From Serratia nevei (GTDB lineage: Bacteria; Pseudomonadota; Gammaproteobacteria; Enterobacterales; Enterobacteriaceae): a stretch of DNA of 64,000 bases. This document shows positions 22,961 to 32,016 of the stretch, piece by piece (position 1 is the stretch's first letter; the number at the start of each line of letters is the position of its first letter). The stretch covers positions 5,146,001 through 5,210,000 of the forward strand of contig NZ_CP149940.1 of NCBI RefSeq assembly GCF_037948395.1, read 5' to 3'. A program made the position numbers and the translations under genes. The notes below the pieces were generated by a model, which was not told where the DNA came from, ran no database searches, and saw only the letters and a list, made by a program, of their open reading frames with translations.

Positions 22961-24064
22961 ATGACGCCCGAGAATTTGCCTATTGAACGTTACGATGACC
23001 AACTGGCGGAGAAAGTCGCCCGCCTGAAGACGTTGATGTCACCGTTCGCGGCGCCCGAGCCGGAAGTGTTCCGCTCGCCAGTCGACCACTACCGCATGCG
23101 CGCCGAATTCCGCATCTGGCACGACGCGGACGACATGTACCACATCATGTTCGATCAGCAGACCAAGCAGCGTATTCGCGTCGATCAATTCCCGGCCGCC
23201 AGCGAACTGATCAACCGCCTGATGAGCGCCCTGATCGCCGCGCTGAAACCGGAGCCGATCCTGCGCCACAAGCTGTTCCAGATCGATTATCTGTCGACGC
23301 AAAGCGGCAAAATCATCGCCTCGCTGCTGTACCACCGCAAGCTGGATGACGTTTGGCAACGGCGCGCCGAGCAGCTGCGTGACGAACTGCGCGCACAAGG
23401 TTTCGACCTGCAGCTGATCGGCCGGGCGTCGAAGACCAAAATCATGCTCGACCAGGATTATGTCGACGAAGTGCTGCCGGTCGCCGGCCGCGACATGATC
23501 TACCGCCAGGTGGAAAACAGCTTCACTCAGCCCAACGCGGCCATGAACGTGCAGATGCTGGAATGGGCGCTGGCGGTGACCGCCGGTTCCAAAGGCGATT
23601 TGCTGGAGCTGTATTGCGGCAACGGCAACTTCTCGCTGGCGCTGGCGCGCAATTTCGAGCGCGTGCTGGCGACCGAGATCGCCAAACCGTCGGTGGCGGC
23701 GGCGCAATACAACATCGCTGCCAACCATATCGACAATGTGCAGATCATCCGCATGGCGGCGGAAGATTTCACCCAGGCGATGAACGGGGTGCGCGAATTC
23801 AACCGGTTGAAGGGCATCGATCTGAGCGGTTACAACTGCGAGACAATTTTCGTCGATCCGCCGCGTAGCGGGCTGGACGATGAAACGGTGAAGATGGTGC
23901 AGGCCTACCCGCGCATTCTGTATATCTCATGCAACCCGGAAACACTGTGCGCCAACCTGGAAACGCTGCAGGCCACGCACCGGGTCAGCCGCCTGGCGCT
24001 GTTCGATCAGTTCCCGTATACCCATCACATGGAATGCGGCGTGCTGCTGGAAAAGCGCTGCTGA
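22961..24064 (+). CDS. trmA: tRNA (uracil-5-)-methyltransferase
   Basis: Makes ribothymidine at position 54 of the T loop of tRNA (and U341 of tmRNA in E. coli) with S-adenosylmethionine. It has 367 residues from [15 protein letters not shown]. Visible motifs are the SAM-binding [15 protein letters not shown] (about 212-226), [10 protein letters not shown] near 295, and the catalytic cysteine in SCNPETL near 324. It is divergent from btuB, as in E. coli. The frame extends seven codons upstream, but the conserved start is the ATG at 22961. Confidence 0.97.
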   Translation: MTPENLPIERYDDQLAEKVARLKTLMSPFAAPEPEVFRSPVDHYRMRAEFRIWHDADDMYHIMFDQQTKQRIRVDQFPAASELINRLMSALIAALKPEPILRHKLFQIDYLSTQSGKIIASLLYHRKLDDVWQRRAEQLRDELRAQGFDLQLIGRASKTKIMLDQDYVDEVLPVAGRDMIYRQVENSFTQPNAAMNVQMLEWALAVTAGSKGDLLELYCGNGNFSLALARNFERVLATEIAKPSVAAAQYNIAANHIDNVQIIRMAAEDFTQAMNGVREFNRLKGIDLSGYNCETIFVDPPRSGLDDETVKMVQAYPRILYISCNPETLCANLETLQATHRVSRLALFDQFPYTHHMECGVLLEKRC

Positions 24065-24070
24065 TACGAC

Positions 24071-24096
24071 AGGGGCGCCATCATGGCGCCCCGTTG
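24071..24096. terminator. Bidirectional terminator between trmA and yijD
   Basis: GGGGCGCCA (24072-24080) pairs with TGGCGCCCC (24084-24092) in the gap between the two convergent genes. U-runs are weak on both sides. Confidence 0.6.
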
Positions 24097-24098
24097 CA

Positions 24099-24473
24099 TT
24101 ACGACTCTTGAGTCGGCGCATCCGGCGCCTTGCGCGCCTTCAGTTTGACTCCGATCCACAGTACCAGCGCCACGCAGATCACCGACGGCAGGAAGTTGGA
24201 ACCGATCTGCGGGTATTCTGCGCGCACGATGGCGCTGTACATCAGCAGCCCCAGCAGGAAACAGGCCGCCGCCAGCTTCGGCATGCCGTCCGGCATGGCG
24301 CGGTTCAGGTAACGCTGATGCAGGCAGTACACCGCCAGCACCAACGCGATCAGCGGGAAGATCGAAAACGGCACCACCGAGCTGAACAGCGCGGCAAACG
24401 AACCGTTGATCGAAAGGCCGGCAATCAACGCCAGCAGTAAGGTGCCATTTTCACGGCCTGGTTTTTCCATCAT
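24099..24473 (-). CDS. yijD: YijD family inner-membrane protein (DUF1422)
   Basis: A 124-residue membrane protein with four likely transmembrane segments (about 10-28, 32-50, 65-83, 92-112) and a Lys/Arg-rich C-terminal tail on the cytoplasmic side. The central [16 protein letters not shown] and [12 protein letters not shown] loops are the conserved family signature. Function is unknown. It follows fabR after 12 bases and is almost certainly co-transcribed with it, as in E. coli, where this fabR-yijD pair is conserved; a link to membrane lipids is only suggested by that pairing. A second Met one codon later could also be the start. Confidence 0.93.
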   Translation of the reverse strand: MMEKPGRENGTLLLALIAGLSINGSFAALFSSVVPFSIFPLIALVLAVYCLHQRYLNRAMPDGMPKLAAACFLLGLLMYSAIVRAEYPQIGSNFLPSVICVALVLWIGVKLKARKAPDAPTQES

Positions 24474-24485
24474 TTTTTACCTTTT

Positions 24486-25118
24486 TTATACGTGGGACAC
24501 AGAAGCTTTTTCTTGTTCGCGACGATACCAGTAATACGCCCCTTTGGAGATCATCCGCAGCTGAAGCACCAGCCGTTCTTCCAGCTGCTGCCGCTGCTCG
24601 ACGTCGATATCCAGCGCTTCCGCGCCGGCGCTGAACACGATGGTGACCATCGCTTCCGCCTGCGCTTCGGTAAAGCTGCGCGGCATGTGATTTTCCAACT
24701 CGAGGTAGTCCGCCAGTTCGGCGATGAAATGCTGGATCTCGCGCGCCACCGCCGCACGGAATGCCGCCGACGTGCCGGAGCGCTCGCGCAGCAGCAGGCG
24801 GAAGGCGTTCGGGTTGTTGCCGATAAATTCCATAAAGGTGGACACCGAGGTGCGGATCACGCTGCCGCCCTTGGCGATGCGTTGGCGCGCCTGGCGCATC
24901 AACTGACGCAGCATCAGGCCGCTTTCGTCCACCATGGTCAGCCCCAGCTCATCCACATCGCGGAAATGGCGGTAAAACGACGTGGGCGCGATGCCCGCCT
25001 CGCGTGAAACTTCCCGCAGGCTCAGGCTGGCGAAGCTGCGTTCGGCGCTCAGCTGGCTGAATGCGGCTTCGATCAGGGAACGACGAGTCCGTTCTTTTTG
25101 TTGTGCTCTGACGCCCAT
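24486..25118 (-). CDS. fabR: TetR-family repressor of unsaturated fatty acid synthesis
   Basis: Represses fabA and fabB in response to the unsaturated/saturated acyl-ACP or acyl-CoA balance. It has 210 residues from [15 protein letters not shown], with the TetR helix-turn-helix at about 25-55 ([19 protein letters not shown]). Two further codons upstream (ATG at 25124) are possible but not conserved. The gene is divergent from sthA, as in E. coli. No FabR operator is needed here since its targets are elsewhere. Confidence 0.96.
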   Translation of the reverse strand: MGVRAQQKERTRRSLIEAAFSQLSAERSFASLSLREVSREAGIAPTSFYRHFRDVDELGLTMVDESGLMLRQLMRQARQRIAKGGSVIRTSVSTFMEFIGNNPNAFRLLLRERSGTSAAFRAAVAREIQHFIAELADYLELENHMPRSFTEAQAEAMVTIVFSAGAEALDIDVEQRQQLEERLVLQLRMISKGAYYWYRREQEKASVSHV

Positions 25119-25336
25119 ATGCATATCCGGATAGGTTCCATTCTCTCAGTCTAACGCCCTAGACTCGGCAATATAGCAAATTTTATTGCAACAGCATTTA
25201 TACTAACGCGCTCTATCACACTTCCGCCCTGAGCCGATTGTGCTTTGCCTCAAAAAGCCTAATGGTGATTGGGTGAGCAGCGCTATGATGTTAAGATACC
25301 GTTGTAATCTTGTATAAAAAAACAGGTCTCTCCTAC

Positions 25337-26734
25337 ATGCAACAGCACTATCAATTTGATGCCATTGTGATTGGCTCGGGCCCTGGTGGTGAAGGTGCCG
25401 CCATGGGGCTGGTGAAACAGGGCGCCCGCGTGGCCGTTATCGAACGGTACAACAACGTAGGCGGCGGATGTACCCACTGGGGCACCATCCCTTCCAAAGC
25501 CCTCCGCCACGCCGTCAGCCGCATTATCGAATTCAACCAGAACCCGCTTTACAACAACTCGCGCACGCTCAGCGCGACCTTCCCTGACATTTTACGCCAC
25601 GCCGATAACGTCATCAGCCAGCAGACCCGCATGCGCCAAGGCTTCTATGAGCGAAACCAGTGCAAACTGTTCGCCGGCGACGCGCGCTTCATCGACGCCA
25701 ACACCGTCAGCGTCAGCTACATGGACGGCACCCAGGACACCATCCGCGCCGACCACATCGTGATCGCCTGCGGCTCGCGCCCTTACCATCCGGCCAGCGT
25801 CGATTTCAATCACCCGCGCATCTACGACAGTGATTCCATTCTCGAGCTGAGCCATGAACCGCGCCACGTGATCATTTACGGCGCCGGGGTGATCGGCTGC
25901 GAATACGCGTCTATCTTCCGCGGCCTGAACGTCAAGGTGGATCTGATCAACACCCGCGATCGCCTGCTGGCGTTCCTCGATCAGGAGATGTCGGATTCGC
26001 TCTCTTACCACTTCTGGAACAACGGCGTGGTGATCCGCCACAACGAGGAGTTCGAGAAGATTGAAGGCACCGAAGACGGCGTGATCGTACACCTGAAATC
26101 CGGCAAGAAGGTGAAAGCGGACTGCCTGCTGTACGCCAACGGCCGTACCGGCAACACCGATTCGCTGGGGTTGGAAAACGTCGGCCTGGAATCGGACAGC
26201 CGCGGGCTGCTGAAGGTGAACAGCATGTACCAAACCGCGCTGTCGCACATCTACGCGGTCGGTGATGTGATCGGCTATCCGAGCCTGGCTTCCGCCGCCT
26301 ACGATCAGGGCCGCATCGCCGCGCAGGCGATCGCTTCCGGCGAAGCCAGCGGTCACTTAATCGAAGATATCCCGACCGGCATCTACACCATTCCGGAAAT
26401 CAGCTCCGTCGGCAAAACCGAGCAGGAACTGACGGCGATGAAGGTGCCGTATGAAGTGGGCCGCGCCCAGTTCAAACATCTGGCGCGCGCGCAGATCGCC
26501 GGGATGAACGTCGGCAGCCTGAAGATCCTGTTCCATCGCGACACCCTGCAGATCCTCGGGATCCACTGCTTCGGCGAGCGTGCGGCGGAGATCATCCACA
26601 TCGGTCAGGCGATCATGGAACAGAAAGGTGAAGGCAATACTATCGAGTATTTCGTTAATACGACCTTCAACTATCCGACCATGGCCGAAGCCTACCGGGT
26701 GGCGGCGCTTAACGGCTTAAACCGCCTGTTTTAA
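25337..26734 (+). CDS. sthA: Soluble pyridine nucleotide transhydrogenase
   Basis: FAD enzyme that moves hydride from NADPH to NAD+, draining excess NADPH. The 465-residue protein has the flavoprotein disulfide reductase fold: FAD motif [10 protein letters not shown] near residue 14, NAD motif [13 protein letters not shown] near 182 and C-terminal dimerisation domain. The active-site motif reads [15 protein letters not shown], so the second redox cysteine is Thr, which is normal for SthA and separates it from lipoamide dehydrogenase. The start is [13 protein letters not shown]. Its last 18 bases overlap the end of convergent oxyR. Confidence 0.97.
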   Translation: MQQHYQFDAIVIGSGPGGEGAAMGLVKQGARVAVIERYNNVGGGCTHWGTIPSKALRHAVSRIIEFNQNPLYNNSRTLSATFPDILRHADNVISQQTRMRQGFYERNQCKLFAGDARFIDANTVSVSYMDGTQDTIRADHIVIACGSRPYHPASVDFNHPRIYDSDSILELSHEPRHVIIYGAGVIGCEYASIFRGLNVKVDLINTRDRLLAFLDQEMSDSLSYHFWNNGVVIRHNEEFEKIEGTEDGVIVHLKSGKKVKADCLLYANGRTGNTDSLGLENVGLESDSRGLLKVNSMYQTALSHIYAVGDVIGYPSLASAAYDQGRIAAQAIASGEASGHLIEDIPTGIYTIPEISSVGKTEQELTAMKVPYEVGRAQFKHLARAQIAGMNVGSLKILFHRDTLQILGIHCFGERAAEIIHIGQAIMEQKGEGNTIEYFVNTTFNYPTMAEAYRVAALNGLNRLF

Positions 26735-27634
26735 CGCGTTGTCGATGTAGCCCTGCATGTGCTCGCGGATCGCTTCGGCCAACTGCTCATAACGGCTGCG
26801 CAGTGGGGAACCGGGGCGATACACCAACGCGATGGTGCGCTTCGGTTCCGGCTTGTAGCAATCCAGATAGCAGACGCCGTCGCGTTCGCGCTGCGGCGGC
26901 ACCGCCAGTGACGGCAGCAGGGTAATGCCGCTGCCGGCCGCGACCATATTGCGCAGCGTTTCCAGACTGGTGGCGCGGAAGTGGGTATCCTCGTCCGCGC
27001 CCGCCTGGAAGCAGAAGCCCATCGCCTGATCGCGCAGGCAGTGGCCATCTTCCAGCATCAGCAGCTTCTCTCCCGCCAAATCCGGCATCGCCACGCGCTC
27101 GCGCTGCGCCCACGGGTGATCGGAATACACCGCCAGCTTCATCGGTTCATCGAACAGAGGCACTTCGATAAACGCCTCGGTTTCCTTCACCAATGCCAAA
27201 ATGGCGCAGTCCAATTTGCCGCTGTCGAGTTGCGCCAGCAGTTGCTGGGTTTGCGCTTCGTGCAGGTACATTTCCAGTTTCGGGAAAGTTTTGTGCAGCG
27301 TCGGGATGATCTGCGGCAGCAGATAAGGCCCCACGGTCGGGATCAGGCCGATGTGCAGCGGCCCGGACATGGCTTCGCCCTGCTGGCTGGCCATCTCCTT
27401 CAATACTTTCACTTCGCGCAGCACGGTACGCGCCTGCTCCACCAGCAACAGACCCGCCTGGGTGAACAGCACCTTGCGGCTGGTGCGCTCGAGCAGCATG
27501 ACGCCCAACTCGTCTTCCAGCTTGCGGATCTGCCCGCTCAGCGTGGGCTGGCTCACATGGCATGAATCGGCCGCACGGCGGAAGTGCCGGTGCTCGGCCA
27601 AGGCGACCAGATACTCTAAATCACGAATATTCAT
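26717..27634 (-). CDS. oxyR: Hydrogen-peroxide sensor and regulator OxyR
   Basis: LysR-family peroxide sensor. The 305 residues keep both redox cysteines, Cys199 and Cys208 ([13 protein letters not shown]), which form the activating disulfide in E. coli. HTH is in 1-60 ([22 protein letters not shown]). The start is the ATG at 27634; six upstream codons are not conserved. Unlike E. coli, where the divergent partner is the oxyS RNA, this gene is divergent from a peroxiredoxin-glutaredoxin gene, and an OxyR-type site lies just upstream (27654-27690). Its end overlaps sthA by 18 bases. Confidence 0.97.
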   Translation of the reverse strand: MNIRDLEYLVALAEHRHFRRAADSCHVSQPTLSGQIRKLEDELGVMLLERTSRKVLFTQAGLLLVEQARTVLREVKVLKEMASQQGEAMSGPLHIGLIPTVGPYLLPQIIPTLHKTFPKLEMYLHEAQTQQLLAQLDSGKLDCAILALVKETEAFIEVPLFDEPMKLAVYSDHPWAQRERVAMPDLAGEKLLMLEDGHCLRDQAMGFCFQAGADEDTHFRATSLETLRNMVAAGSGITLLPSLAVPPQRERDGVCYLDCYKPEPKRTIALVYRPGSPLRSRYEQLAEAIREHMQGYIDNALKQAV

Positions 27635-27653
27635 TGTTTCCCTCCATTCCATG

Positions 27654-27690
27654 ATAGCTCATGGCGATAGATAAGATAGCAATGAGCGAT
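27654..27690. promoter_or_regulatory. OxyR binding site between oxyR and the Prx-Grx gene
   Basis: The sequence reads ATAG-N7-CGAT-N7-ATAG-N7-CGAT with every spacer exactly seven bases, against the OxyR consensus ATAG-N7-CTAT-N7-ATAG-N7-CTAT. Only the second base of the CTAT elements differs. It begins 20 bases upstream of the oxyR start, where it could autorepress oxyR and activate the divergent peroxidase gene. Function is inferred from the match and location. Confidence 0.82.
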
Positions 27691-27785
27691 TAGATCTATC
27701 AAGCCCCAGCGACAATAATGTGTCCCAACGAAGCGATATCGCGCTAAATGCTAAAAATTACTTTTCCTAATTAAGGGGTTAATCA

Positions 27786-28517
27786 ATGTTTACCAGTCAA
27801 GAAGGCAAGAAAGTTCCTCAGGTTACTTTCCACACCCGTCAGGGCGACCAATGGATTGATGTGACCACTGATGACCTGTTCAAAAACAAAACGGTCATCG
27901 TGTTCTCGCTGCCGGGCGCGTTCACGCCGACCTGCTCTTCGAGCCATCTGCCGCGCTACAACGAGCTGTCCAGCGTATTCAAACAGCACGGCGTCGACGG
28001 TATTCTGTGCGTCTCGGTGAACGACACCTTCGTGATGAACGCCTGGAAAGCCGATCAGCATGCGGAAAACATCACCTTCGTGCCGGACGGCAACGGTGAA
28101 TTCACCAAAGGCATGAACATGCTGGTCGAGAAAGCGGATCTGGGCTTTGGCCCACGTTCATGGCGCTACTCGATGCTGGTGCGCGACGGCGTGGTCGAGA
28201 AAATGTTCGTCGAACCGAACAAACCGGGCGACCCGTTTGAGGTGTCCGACGCCGACACCATGCTGAAATACCTGGCGCCGGAATTCAAAGTGCAGGAGTC
28301 GGTCTCCCTGTTCACCAAACCAGGCTGCCCATTCTGCGCCAAAGCCAAACAGATGCTGCAAGAACGCGGCATTCAGTATGAAGAGATCGTGCTGGGCAAA
28401 GACGCCACCACCGTCAGCCTGCGCGCCGTCAGCGGCCGCGCCACGGTGCCGCAAGTGTTCATCGGCGGCCGTCACATCGGTGGCAGCGACGATCTGGAAA
28501 CTTTCCTGTCAGCTTAA
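27786..28517 (+). CDS. Peroxiredoxin-glutaredoxin fusion (hybrid Prx5)
   Basis: Glutathione-dependent peroxidase made of two domains: a Prx5-type peroxiredoxin (about 1-165) with peroxidatic Cys50 in [14 protein letters not shown], and a glutaredoxin (about 170-243) with the dithiol CPFC at 181-184 and the TVPQVFIGG glutathione-binding loop. The same architecture is known from Haemophilus influenzae hybrid Prx5, where the glutaredoxin domain and glutathione reduce the peroxidase. It is divergent from oxyR behind an OxyR site, so induction by peroxide is expected. The start is the ATG preceded by AAGGGG. A strong terminator follows. Confidence 0.93.
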   Translation: MFTSQEGKKVPQVTFHTRQGDQWIDVTTDDLFKNKTVIVFSLPGAFTPTCSSSHLPRYNELSSVFKQHGVDGILCVSVNDTFVMNAWKADQHAENITFVPDGNGEFTKGMNMLVEKADLGFGPRSWRYSMLVRDGVVEKMFVEPNKPGDPFEVSDADTMLKYLAPEFKVQESVSLFTKPGCPFCAKAKQMLQERGIQYEEIVLGKDATTVSLRAVSGRATVPQVFIGGRHIGGSDDLETFLSA

Positions 28518-28546
28518 TAAGTAATAACAAAGCCAACGTGAACTTT

Positions 28547-28572
28547 GGCGGGCTACGGCCCGCCCTTTTTTT
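28547..28572 (+). terminator. Terminator after the Prx-Grx gene
   Basis: GGCGGGC (28547-28553) pairs with GCCCGCC (28558-28564), followed by seven T (28566-28572). Strong rho-independent terminator; the next gene may still get read-through, as its ribosome binding site starts 9 bases later. Confidence 0.9.
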
Positions 28573-28589
28573 ACCTTTCAGGAGCGGAT

Positions 28590-30038
28590 ATGAAACTGTT
28601 GAACGTTGATGTCGCGGTCATCGGCGGCGGCACCGCAGGGCTCGGCGCCTATCGCGCGGCCAAGCTGTCTACCCCCAGCGTGGTGATGATCGAAGGCGGG
28701 CCTTACGGCACCACCTGTGCGCGCGTTGGCTGTATGCCATCCAAGTTGCTGATCGCCGCTGCCGAAGCGGTGCATCAAATCGAACGCGCGCCGGGCTTTG
28801 GCGTGCACCCAACCGGTAAAACCCGCATCGACGGACGTGAAGTGATGGCGCGCGTCAAGCGCGAACGCGATCGCTTCGTCGGTTTCGTGCTGGAAGGCGT
28901 GGACGAGATCCCGGCCGGCGACAAAATTCAGGGCTATGCCCGCTTTATCGACGACAACACGCTGCAGGTCGATGACCATACGCGCATCGTGGCGCAGCGC
29001 ATTGTGATCGCCACCGGCTCCCGCCCCAGCTGGCCGGCGCCGTGGAGCGAACTGGGCGATCGTCTGATCGTCAACGACGACCTGTTCAACTGGGATGATT
29101 TGCCGCAGTCCGTAGCGGTATTCGGTCCCGGCGTCATCGGGCTCGAGCTGGGGCAAGCGCTGCACCGCCTCGGCGTCGACACCAAGGTCTTCGGCATCGG
29201 CGGCGCAGTCGGGCCGCTCACCGACAGCGCCGTGCGCGACTACGCCGCCAAAGCACTGGGGGAAGAGTTCTATCTCGACGCCGACGTGAAGGTAGAGATG
29301 ATGCAGCGCGAAGGCGACAAGGTGTTTATCCGCTATCGGAACCTGCAGGGCCAACCGCAGGAGATCCTGGTGGACTACGTGCTGGCCGCCACCGGCCGCC
29401 GCCCCAACGTCGATCGGCTGGGCCTCGAAAACACCGGCTTGCAACTCGACGCCCGAGGCGTACCGCTGGCCGACCGCCTGACGATGCAAACCAGCGTGCC
29501 GCATATTTTCATCGCTGGCGACGCCAGCAACCAACTGCCGCTGCTGCACGAGGCCAGCGATCAGGCACGTATCGCCGGCGCCAACGCCGGCAGCTTCCCG
29601 GAGATCAACCCGGGCCTGCGCCGCAGCGCGATTTCGGTGGTGTTCTCCGATCCGCAGATCGCCATGGTCGGCTCAACCTTCCGCGAGCTGAGCGAGAAGT
29701 TCAGTGCCTGCGGCTGCTTTGAAGTGGGCAAAGTCTCGTTTGAGAATCAGGGCCGCTCGCGGGTGATGCTGCGCAACAAAGGCATTCTGCACGTCTACGG
29801 CGAGCAAGGCACCGGCCGTTTCCTCGGCGCGGAAATGATCGGACCGGACGCCGAACACATCGCACACCTGCTGGCCTGGGCTCACCAGCAGCAGATGACC
29901 GTCGATCAGATGCTGGACATGCCGTTCTATCATCCGGTGATCGAAGAAGGTTTGCGCACCGCGCTGCGCGATCTGCAGGCGAAGCTCAAACTCGGCACGG
30001 CCGAAATCGAGCGCTGCCAGCGCTGCCCGGGCGAATAA
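28590..30038 (+). CDS. Lipoamide dehydrogenase-like flavoprotein disulfide reductase
   Basis: A 482-residue class I pyridine-nucleotide disulfide oxidoreductase. Motifs: FAD GGGTAGLGAY (about 12-21), active-site disulfide Cys43/Cys48 in TTCARVGCMPSKLL, NAD(P) motif GPGVIGLELGQAL near 185, second FAD motif IFIAGDAS near 310, and the catalytic His448/Glu453 pair in FYHPVIEEG. It is therefore catalytically complete. The active-site loop differs from the GGTCLNVGCIPSKALL of the E2-linked Lpd, and no lipoyl-protein gene is nearby, so a general disulfide (glutathione, lipoamide or thioredoxin-like) role is possible. GGAG at 28581 precedes the ATG. It follows the OxyR-linked peroxidase gene on the same strand. 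Confidence 0.85.
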   Translation: MKLLNVDVAVIGGGTAGLGAYRAAKLSTPSVVMIEGGPYGTTCARVGCMPSKLLIAAAEAVHQIERAPGFGVHPTGKTRIDGREVMARVKRERDRFVGFVLEGVDEIPAGDKIQGYARFIDDNTLQVDDHTRIVAQRIVIATGSRPSWPAPWSELGDRLIVNDDLFNWDDLPQSVAVFGPGVIGLELGQALHRLGVDTKVFGIGGAVGPLTDSAVRDYAAKALGEEFYLDADVKVEMMQREGDKVFIRYRNLQGQPQEILVDYVLAATGRRPNVDRLGLENTGLQLDARGVPLADRLTMQTSVPHIFIAGDASNQLPLLHEASDQARIAGANAGSFPEINPGLRRSAISVVFSDPQIAMVGSTFRELSEKFSACGCFEVGKVSFENQGRSRVMLRNKGILHVYGEQGTGRFLGAEMIGPDAEHIAHLLAWAHQQQMTVDQMLDMPFYHPVIEEGLRTALRDLQAKLKLGTAEIERCQRCPGE

Positions 30039-30062
30039 CCTCTCATTCTCCGTTCATCCCCA

Positions 30063-30084
30063 CCGGGCCTTCAGGCCCGGTTTT
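30063..30084 (+). terminator. Terminator after the disulfide reductase gene
   Basis: CCGGGCCT (30063-30070) pairs with AGGCCCGG (30073-30080) and is followed by TTTTC. Rho-independent terminator of moderate strength. Confidence 0.8.
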
Positions 30085-30211
30085 CTTGCACAGCACTTCC
30101 CTACCTCCTCTTGCCTCACGGCCCTTCTGCGCTCATTTTTTATGCGTCGACATTGAAATGATACCAATATTGATACTAAAATGAAGAAAGGAGCCAGAAT
30201 GGAGGAAGAAC

Positions 30212-30538
30212 ATGGAAAGGCATGAACACTATACCTATCGCATCACCTGGTCAGCGGAAGATCGTGAATATGTCGGGCTGTGCGCCGAATTCCCCTCGTT
30301 GTCCTGGCTGGCGGCCACGCGTACCGGCGCACTGGAGGGTATCGAAAAAGTCGTGAGCGAAACGATCGCCGATATGCTGGCGCAAGGCGAAACGCCGCCG
30401 CAGGCGCTGGCGGAAAAGAACTTCAGCGGAAAACTGGTGCTGCGCATGACGCCGGAACAGCATCGCCGGCTGGCGCTCGGCGCGATGGAGGAAGGCGTGA
30501 GCCTGAACCGCTATCTGTGTGCACGTCTGGCGGGGTAA
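30212..30538 (+). CDS. Orphan HicB-family antitoxin-like protein
   Basis: A 108-residue protein with HicB layout: an N-terminal degenerate RNase-H-like domain (about 5-60, YTYRITWSAEDREYVGLCAEFPSLSWLA) and a C-terminal ribbon-helix-helix DNA-binding domain (about 72-106, GKLVLRMTPEQHRRLALGA ... SLNRYLCARL). A HicA toxin would be a gene of about 60 codons beside it; none is present on either side. It may thus be a stand-alone RHH regulator. Direct repeats TGATACCA and TGATACTA lie at 30160-30179 just upstream and could be its operator. The start ATG follows GGAGGAAG. Confidence 0.83.
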   Translation: MERHEHYTYRITWSAEDREYVGLCAEFPSLSWLAATRTGALEGIEKVVSETIADMLAQGETPPQALAEKNFSGKLVLRMTPEQHRRLALGAMEEGVSLNRYLCARLAG

Positions 30539-30541
30539 AGG

Positions 30542-30571
30542 TTCAAGGGCGGCGCCGGGCCGCCCTTGTCG
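30542..30571. terminator. Bidirectional terminator between hicB-like gene and argH
   Basis: CAAGGGCGGC (30544-30553) pairs perfectly with GCCGCCCTTG (30559-30568) in the 36 bases between the two convergent stops. Confidence 0.7.
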
Positions 30572-30574
30572 TCG

Positions 30575-31948
30575 TCAGGCCAAACGCTGTTTCGCTGCGG
30601 CGATTGCCGCGGCCACCTGCTGCGGTGCGACGCCACCTTTGGCCGCACGCTTGTCCAGGCAGGATTGCAACGCCAAGATCGGGTAAACGTCGTCGCCGAT
30701 CGTCGCGCTAAACTGCTGCAAGTCCGCCAGCGGCAGCGCTTCCAGCGGTTTACCCTGGCGAATCGCTTCTACCACCGCCTCGCCGACGATGTGGTGCGCT
30801 TCGCGGAACGGCACGCCCTTGGCGACCAGGTAATCCGCCAGCTCTGTGGCATTGGCATAGCCCTGCTCCGCCGCTTCCTGGCAGCGCGGGCGTTTCACCT
30901 GGATGCCGTCCAGCACCAGCGCCGCCATCTGCAGGCAGTCCATCCAGGTGTCGAGCGCGTCGAACAGCCCTTCTTTGTCTTCCTGCATGTCTTTGTTGTA
31001 CGCCAGCGGCAGGCCTTTCAGCGTCATCATCATACCGGTCAGCGCGCCCTGTACGCGGCCGCATTTGCCGCGGATCAGCTCCAGCGCGTCCGGGTTTTTC
31101 TTCTGCGGCATCAACGAAGAGCCGGAGGTCACGCGGTCGGACAGCTCGACAAACGCCGCTTCGCCGCTGTTGAAGAAGATCAGATCTTCGGCGAAGCGCG
31201 ACAGGTGCACCATGCTGATGGCGGCGTTGGACAGCAGCTCCAGCACGTGATCGCGATCGGATACGCTGTCCAGGCTGTTGCGGGTCGCCGAGGCGAAGCC
31301 CAGCCAGCCGGCCAGCTGCTCGCGATCGATAGGATAAGCGGTGCCGGCCAGCGCGCCGCTGCCCAGCGGGCTGACGTCCAGCCGTTTCAGGGTATCCTGC
31401 AGACGGCTCTCATCGCGCGCCAGCATCTCGACATAGGCCAGGCACCAGTGCGCGAAAGTCACCGGCTGCGCGCGTTGCAGGTGGGTATACCCCGGCATCA
31501 CCGCATCCTGGTTGGCTTCGGCGGTCTCCACCAGCGCCTGCTGCAGCTGGACGATCGCCTGATGCAGATCGCCGATCTGCTGTTTGCACCACAGCTTCAG
31601 ATCGGTCGCGACCTGATCGTTGCGGCTGCGGCCGGTGTGCAGCTTCTTGCCCAAATCACCGACCTTCTCGATCAGCTTCTGCTCCACCCAGCTGTGGATG
31701 TCTTCGGCATCGCTTTGGACGATCGCCAAAGGGTCGGCCTGGACCTCCGTCAGTAGCGCATTCAGCGCCTGCTCCAGCTGCTGTTGCTCCGTTGCCGTCA
31801 ACACGTTAACGGTCACCAGCGCCTTCGACCAGGCCACCGAGCCCACGATATCCTGCTCCGCCAGGCGATAATCGAACCGCAGCGAATCGTTGAGTTGCTT
31901 GAACCGCTGATCCGCCGCCTGAGTGAACCGTCCACCCCAAAGTGCCAT
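30575..31948 (-). CDS. argH: Argininosuccinate lyase
   Basis: Last step of arginine synthesis: splits argininosuccinate to arginine and fumarate. It has 457 residues and the fumarase/aspartase superfamily signature [12 protein letters not shown] near 278-289, with the N-terminal [20 protein letters not shown]. It is the last gene of the argCBGH operon, 68 bases after argG. The gap contains a 24-base palindrome that may affect the relative amounts of the two products. Confidence 0.98.
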   Translation of the reverse strand: MALWGGRFTQAADQRFKQLNDSLRFDYRLAEQDIVGSVAWSKALVTVNVLTATEQQQLEQALNALLTEVQADPLAIVQSDAEDIHSWVEQKLIEKVGDLGKKLHTGRSRNDQVATDLKLWCKQQIGDLHQAIVQLQQALVETAEANQDAVMPGYTHLQRAQPVTFAHWCLAYVEMLARDESRLQDTLKRLDVSPLGSGALAGTAYPIDREQLAGWLGFASATRNSLDSVSDRDHVLELLSNAAISMVHLSRFAEDLIFFNSGEAAFVELSDRVTSGSSLMPQKKNPDALELIRGKCGRVQGALTGMMMTLKGLPLAYNKDMQEDKEGLFDALDTWMDCLQMAALVLDGIQVKRPRCQEAAEQGYANATELADYLVAKGVPFREAHHIVGEAVVEAIRQGKPLEALPLADLQQFSATIGDDVYPILALQSCLDKRAAKGGVAPQQVAAAIAAAKQRLA

Positions 31949-31973
31949 ATCTTACTCCTGAATTTTTATGCGA

Positions 31974-31997
31974 AAGGGCGCAGCATGCTGCGCCCTT
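31974..31997. repeat. 24-base perfect palindrome between argG and argH
   Basis: AAGGGCGCAGCA (31974-31985) is followed directly by its reverse complement TGCTGCGCCCTT. It is a perfect dyad with 12-base arms in the intergenic gap of the arg operon. There is no U-run long enough for a full terminator on the arg strand. It could be a weak terminator or an mRNA-stabilising or processing hairpin. Confidence 0.8.
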
Positions 31998-32016
31998 GCA
32001 GAGTCACGCCAATCGA

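Noticed and set aside
25337..26734. sthA read as lipoamide dehydrogenase or mercuric reductase
   Set aside because: The second redox cysteine is replaced by Thr (CTHWGT), which defines the soluble transhydrogenase; the whole sequence follows E. coli SthA.
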